A stretch of 64,000 nucleotides of DNA, taken from contig NC_079490.1 of NCBI RefSeq assembly GCF_020520425.1, forward strand, positions 122,036,715-122,100,714. The letters are read 5' to 3'. Positions 59,401-64,000 of this stretch are shown in pieces (within the stretch, counting starts at the first letter, position 1; every line of letters starts with the position of its first letter). The stretch is from Spinacia oleracea. Its lineage: Eukaryota > Streptophyta > Magnoliopsida > Caryophyllales > Amaranthaceae. The notes below the pieces were generated by a model. That model worked only from the letters and a program-made list of their open reading frames with translations. It was not told the origin of the DNA and made no database searches. Position numbers and translations under genes: made by a program.

Positions 59401-61436
59401 TAGTATGGAAAATTCATTAGGAGGGTCTGCTGGAGGGACAGTAAAGATGTATGTAGCCTTTCCTTGAAAAGTTCAGAGAGAAGATTAATACTCTGTATCT
59501 TGTCTTTGCTTTGTTGATTGTAACTTTTGAAATTTACTGAAAAGATGAAGATCAAGTATCAAGTGATTCCTCTGGTTCTCAAAATCCCTGTCACCAAATT
59601 AATGAGATTTCTTTCATAGGCTTCGAACAAGTGCATGACCTGAACTTGGTTCATGTAACCCCGAGAGGGAGTTTTTATCCTTACCTTTTCCTCTTCTGGC
59701 TCCTATTCCCTCTTATTTACTTTTTAGCTTTCTAGAGTAGTATGATATGAAGAAACTTATGGTGACATTCATTCTTATTCCTTAATGTTGATCATTCTGA
59801 TTTCAACTTGGCGCTTACTTATTACACATTTAGTTCTATCCACTTATCTTGAATTATTTGCTCCATTGGTTTTTGAGATCTTAATTACAGCTAAGGTTCC
59901 CAACCTTTACATAGCTGTTTATCATTCTCTTAATCCCCCTATCTACATTTATTTGCAGAAAAATCATAGAGATCAGGTCTTAATGAATAACAAATTAACC
60001 AAAGAGATCATGGAACTTCGGGAGGAGGTCAAACTGACTCGAGAAATTCCTCAAATGCTCTATGGCTCCGTGACAACTTGTAAACACATATTTAAGGATG
60101 TCCTATCTGTTATGCAGGTATACTGAGATCACAATGCTCTACATCTACAAATTCATATGTGAAGTTATACCATCTTCCTTAAGTCTAATTGTACTTTTGC
60201 ATTTATGCAGAGTTCTGTTAGTGATGAAAAATCTTTTGCAAAAAATTTGCTAACCAGCATGACTGAGATCGGCTCAAATCTTTTTTCAACTTTGGAAACT
60301 CACTGCAGAATGGCTGTAGATGGTCATCGAACATTCAGCACGGATACCTCTTTACTGCAAGAGCAGTGGAATGTTATTTGTGAGAGACTGAATGATTCAG
60401 TTGCATTTTTGGCATCGTCGGATGCACAAAGTACAACGAGGGGAGAATTTACAACCAAGCAATGTGGCACTGATTATAAGGTAGTTTCCAGGTTAACTTT
60501 TTCCAGATTTAGCTCATTATTTTTGGTGTTTTTCTTCACCTTGACATTAGCCTACACCGTTTTTATTTCCAGACTTTTTATCTTTCTGCCTGTACAGTTC
60601 TCTTGATTAATTAATTTTCATTCATTACTTTCTTGTAAAATGTACATGTTCATTACTTAATTAAAAGGAATGCACAAAATAAGATGTAGAAGAAAAGCCA
60701 CATGAGGAGTTCTGAATTGTTTCTTGTCAATCTATCACGATCATTTTGTGGGAATTATACTGATACTGATTTGTTGATATTGTAATGCGTTCATCTAGTA
60801 GGAATAATATAGAGCAATTAAAGTTTATGCATTATTACTGAACCAATTGGGGAAACTAATTGATGATATTGAAGGATATATAGTAGATTGCTGGCTGTGG
60901 GGAATGATGACATTGTAGAAAGCATGGTCTCTTATTGTTTGATAACTACTAGGAGGAGCTCTGAATTGGTTTCATTTGGTTTTTGTTTGGTAAAGGGCGT
61001 TGACTTCAGGGAAGAGCCTGCTTGTTGGAAGGACTTATTAAGCAATGAACTCAACACAATCAGAGACAAATACATAAGCCTTGAAAAGGATGTTGATCAA
61101 AATAACCAGGGGGTTCTGGAAGAGACCAACTCAAGGTACCTTGAACTGGAGCGAGAGTTCCAGGTTCTGCAGCAAGAAAAATATTCCTTGCTTGATAAAG
61201 TGTCTAAATCATGTCAAAACCTAACATTAGTTTCAGAAGAAAGAGAAATATTGTTGGAGAGATACAAGTCTGAGATACATAAAAGGAGGAATCTTGAACA
61301 AGGGATTGAGCAGTTTAGTGTGGCATTTGCCTCTCGCAAAAAATCACTGGCATCCTTTCACAGTGAGTTTAAATCTAAAGTTGATAATCTTAAATCTCAG
61401 AATCCTGCTGTGGTGATCAGCTCCCTTGGGTTTTAG
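53419..61436 (+). CDS. KIN7N: Kinesin-7 motor protein, KIN-7N type (CENP-E-related)
   Basis: Eighteen exons: 53419-53563, 53659-53748, 54246-54364, 54470-54583, 54659-54740, 54865-54932, 55017-55082, 55167-55309, 55390-55492, 55581-55661, 56565-56633, 56705-56764, 56868-57023, 57116-57415, 58132-58218, 59959-60117, 60211-60480, 60996-61436. All junctions are GT-AG and the phases agree; the sum is 2,553 bases, 850 residues plus stop. The N-terminal motor (about 1-337) has the ATP-binding GQTSSGKT (85-92), switch I NVRSSRSH (194-201) and switch II DLAGSE (232-237). Coiled coils follow at about 340-420 and in the C-terminal third. The N-terminal [13 protein letters not shown] matches Arabidopsis At1g59540 (KIN-7N), of similar length. 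Kinesin-7 proteins move along microtubules; the specific cellular role here is inferred from the family. The gene looks intact. Confidence 0.95.
55868..56097. mobile_element. Putative MITE inside KIN-7N intron 10
   Basis: CACTTTGCTTGGATA at the left faces TATCCAAACATAGTG at the right (reverse complement CACTATGTTTGGATA); the inner flanks are also complementary purine- and pyrimidine-rich tracts. 230 bp, no coding capacity. Flanks TTA and TTT do not give a secure target duplication. It accounts for part of the large 903-bp intron 10. Confidence 0.65.
58219..59958 (+). other. Long intron 15 of KIN-7N
   Basis: 1.74 kb, much longer than the other introns. AT-rich; I found no terminal repeats, exon-like frame or known element in it. 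It may hold an old insertion I cannot delimit. Confidence 0.5.
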
Positions 61437-62376
61437 AACTTTTAGGTATCTGCCTCACATTTTTTTTATTTAAACCTATAGCTATGGCAAGAATTGATTG
61501 AGTTATCAGTTTGTGTAAATTATAGTACAATTGTATGAGTCTTCTTTGGCTCCTATTCTTCAAAATGATGCAAGGTGTATTAGGCTTCGGCTCCACGAGT
61601 GTGTTTGGTGTATTGGGTTTCAGATCCTATGCATTTTACTACAATAGATGATTTACTTCCCCAAGAGTAAAATCAAGGAAAATGCTTAGGTTACGGTTAA
61701 CTCTATTCTACGGAGTATAAAGGAACTCTTGAAAATCTTTGACAATTTTTTTTGCCCCCTTTATGAATGGTTATAGTATTATCACTCACCTAATAATTAA
61801 ATAAATGAGTTGAAGTAATTAAAAGAAAATGATGCAAACTAGTAAAGGGATTGATACAAAAATTATTCCATGGAATCAAATTATTTTAATTTGCGTGTGT
61901 GTATCTATTAATGTTCATACACATCGCGTTCATATAAGAATAAGGCGTCTGGATCCTCTGGAGTTGGGGTAAAACTCTACAAAATAGAGTTGAGAAAATC
62001 TTGGCTTTCTATTATATTTAATGGCTGAGATTTTCCCCACTAACTTAAATAATAAAAAAATAAAAAAAAGATTTACAGAAAAATAAGCGTATACTGCTCC
62101 TAAATTATAGGGGAAGTTTTTTTTTTTTTTTTTGGTATTTCCCACATCTTCATCATTATCAATTTTGGTGGGGAATCCTCTTTGTTTTCACGGGAAGATA
62201 AATAAATTATTGATACTTGCACATAAATACATACTCAGTATTACGATTGAAGGCTTGCAGCCACAGTGATCAGTACTCAGACCATAACTCAATTTCTTCA
62301 ACCTTGCAGTAATCTTATCGACATGAACGTTCTCCTGTCGCCCATCTCTCTTCACTACATACATATTTTTTTTCTG
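61437..62376. other. KIN-7N 3' flank, no gene seen
   Basis: AT-rich downstream sequence including poly-T at 62119-62134. Possible polyadenylation signals are many and none stands out. No protein frame with features. Confidence 0.45.
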
Positions 62377-62450
62377 TAGCCTATGTAGGATTTGAACCTA
62401 CATCTTTGTGCGTTGCCACACAATGCTCTCCCATATTGAGCTAATAGGCT
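62377..62450 (-). pseudogene. tRNA-like sequence with near-complete cloverleaf
   Basis: On the minus strand: acceptor AGCCTAT pairs with ATAGGCT, D arm GCTC/GAGC, T arm GTAGG-TTCAAAT-CCTAC, discriminator A. Box A (TAGCTCAATATGG) and box B (GGTTCAAATCC) are good. The anticodon arm TTGTG...CACAA has an eight-base loop, one too many, so no anticodon can be read safely. It is followed on its own strand by CAGAAAAAAAA, not a T-run terminator, as expected of a retroposed copy or SINE head. Most likely a tRNA pseudogene. Confidence 0.55.
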
Positions 62451-62550
62451 AGATTAAGAAATCGGTGGTTGCAACTCTTGCAAGCCTTGCTCTCCCATAT
62501 TGAGCTAATAGGCTAGATTAAGAAATCGGTAGTTGCAACTCTTGCAAGCC
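62424..62550. repeat. 64-bp tandem duplication overlapping the tRNA-like sequence
   Basis: The unit beginning TGCTCTCCCATATTGAGC at 62424 repeats at 62488 with about one difference (CGGTGG versus CGGTAG) through 62550. It copies the 5' half of the tRNA-like sequence and its 5' flank. A further short repeat, GTTTGAAGCATACTCAG, occurs twice at about 62557-62612. Confidence 0.88.
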
Positions 62551-62969
62551 AAAGAGTTTGAAGCATACTCAGGCAAGTAATTTAGCTAATAAGGCAATTT
62601 GAGTTTGAAGCATACTCAGTAGCTAATAAGGTAATTTGAGTGGCATATGAGGTATGATAAAACATCACATATACATTTAAATACTACTGTATCTCATTAC
62701 CAACCAATTGCAAATGCCTTCGTATTACTCAATCTAGCCCACTTAAATCTACAAAAAACCAAATATTGTGTTGGAAGTACTCCATGGAGTAACTGGTGTA
62801 ATAGCTTCAAATAGATCATTTAAAACACCAACAAAAACAAAAGCCCTCAATCAATTGCATAAATAATCAAGTTAATGTTTCAGAAATTTTCGAAAAATAG
62901 AACTAACTTAATTGGGAAAAAAATTGATCAGATTAACATAACAAATTAATTGATTTTTCAACTATCCAA

Positions 62970-63045
62970 TTACCAACATGGTTTGAACCCCTGACCTTGA
63001 TTTTAAATAATAAAGCTTTTACCACCAAGCTATTACATGTTTCAT
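62970..63045 (-). mobile_element. Putative tRNA-derived SINE head
   Basis: On the minus strand TAGCTTGGTGGTAA fits a pol III box A and GGGTTCAAACC, about 35 bases on, fits box B. Body and tail to the left (toward 62820) are AT-rich and I cannot fix the end, so only the head is supported. Confidence 0.45.
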
Positions 63046-63239
63046 GTTATCATTGCAAAAAAATATATACATAACTAAATGTGAATGTTATTAATGTAGT
63101 AACTCGTGGCATCACCCGGGCCCAAAAACTAGTTAACTAAACAAAATAAACTCACTAAGCTCATACAATGTATTTTATTGGACCTGTGTAACATTTATTG
63201 AACCTTTGCTGATTGCTAATCTATCTATACCTAGTCTAT

Positions 63240-63305
63240 ACCTAGGGAAACCACATTTGATTAGATGACATGTGTCAACACATTTGATTAAATGACACGT
63301 GTCAT
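63240..63305. repeat. Short tandem duplication ACATTTGATTA-GATGACA
   Basis: A 27-28-bp unit with CACATTTGATTAGATGACA (about 63251) repeats as CACATTTGATTAAATGACA (about 63279) with three or so differences. Confidence 0.7.
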
Positions 63306-63949
63306 CCATTCTTTTTCCATCAATTTGATTTTTTATTTTATTTTTTCTTTGTTGTTTGATATTATACTCCGTACAACTCCAATCCTCTGGTTCACTCCAT
63401 CTTCCTCGTACAACATCAATCACCAATGTATTCATTCAATATTTTTCACTCCATCTTCCCTATTAACGCTCAATATTAATACACAATTTAATTTATGTAT
63501 TCTCTCAACTTTCAAAATTTACCTCTATATAAATCATATACTAGTTTGTGGCCCGGGCGTTGTTCCCGGTTTTACTTTTAGTGGAATTTACTTATTTTAA
63601 ATATGTGGGTATGTGGTGCTATTATCTGATTTCCATGCAAGATCAGTGGCCGATCAACAAACTTCCTTCCCATATCCGAAAATCAAAACAAAGTCGAGTT
63701 CTCTTCTTCATGATTAGTTGATTATTATACTCTTGTCAATGTTTCCCTCTTCCACACTCATAATTTCACTCCATTACCCTAAGTTTTTATTTTATTTTTC
63801 AAGCTTAAGTTGAGAAGAGAAGAATTGTACATTTATAAAGTAAGTAATTAATTCCCTTTTGTTTTTTTTTTTCCCTTTAATTCATTATTATTCATTTTAA
63901 AAAGGTTGTATTTATTATTTAAATAGAAAAATATAACATCATTGTGGCT

Positions 63950-64000
63950 AGCTAAGATGGTAAAAATGGTAACTTTTAATTCAAGAGGTCTAGTGTTCAA
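63950..64000 (+). mobile_element. Putative SINE head cut by the window end
   Basis: TAGCTAAGATGGTAA (box A-like, about 63950) and GGTCTAGTGTTCAA at the last bases (start of a box B) have the same spacing as the head at 62970-63045, in opposite orientation. Truncated by the end of the window. Confidence 0.4.

Overview
This is a repeat-dense stretch of a flowering-plant nuclear genome, probably a eudicot. A Caryophyllales/Amaranthaceae source would fit the Retand-like Gypsy element, but the sequence alone does not prove it. The background is very AT-rich. There are two credible host genes: an intronless type I (M-gamma, AGL80-like) MADS-box gene on the minus strand near the left end (1311-1946), and a complete 18-exon kinesin-7 gene of the KIN-7N type on the plus strand at the right (53419-61436, 850 residues). 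Nearly everything between them is LTR retrotransposon sequence.

Layout. 1-1310: no gene. 1311-1946: MADS gene. 2355-3540: inverted remnant of a Copia leader (copy A). About 3541-5280: LTR and PBS remnant of an Ogre/Tat-like Gypsy element. About 5280-35879: an old, decayed Copia element (copy C, plus strand) split by a Tat/Retand-type Gypsy element at 9215-31751 (minus strand, TSD GATTC). That Gypsy element is itself split by a young full-length Copia element at 12972-23439 (plus strand, TSD GACCT). About 35880-52381: an inverted, truncated Copia element (copy B: gag start, leader and 5' LTR), split by a Tekay/Del-type chromovirus at 37687-50284 (plus strand, TSD CGCAT). 52959-53212: a MITE just upstream of KIN-7N. 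61437-64000: intergenic sequence with a tRNA-like cloverleaf, tRNA-derived SINE-like heads and short duplications.

How the parts work. The Gypsy element has gag-protease-RT-RNase H-second RNase H-integrase on the minus strand. Between pol and its 3' LTR it carries an array of about 114-bp tandem repeats and, in the opposite direction, a separate gene with its own TATA box and five canonical GT-AG introns; the young Copia landed in the last exon of that gene. The Copia copies share a very long leader (about 2.85 kb) with a GC-rich island and a conserved set of inverted repeats: a 16-17 bp closing stem around three ATGGT/ACCAT hairpins. The same arrangement is recognisable in all four copies, A, B, C and the young element. 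With a possible splice donor in the LTR and acceptor just before gag, this suggests a structured leader kept only in unspliced genomic RNA. This is the strongest candidate for something undescribed. All three large elements have broken polyproteins, whereas their LTRs, TATA boxes, PBS and PPT remain clear.
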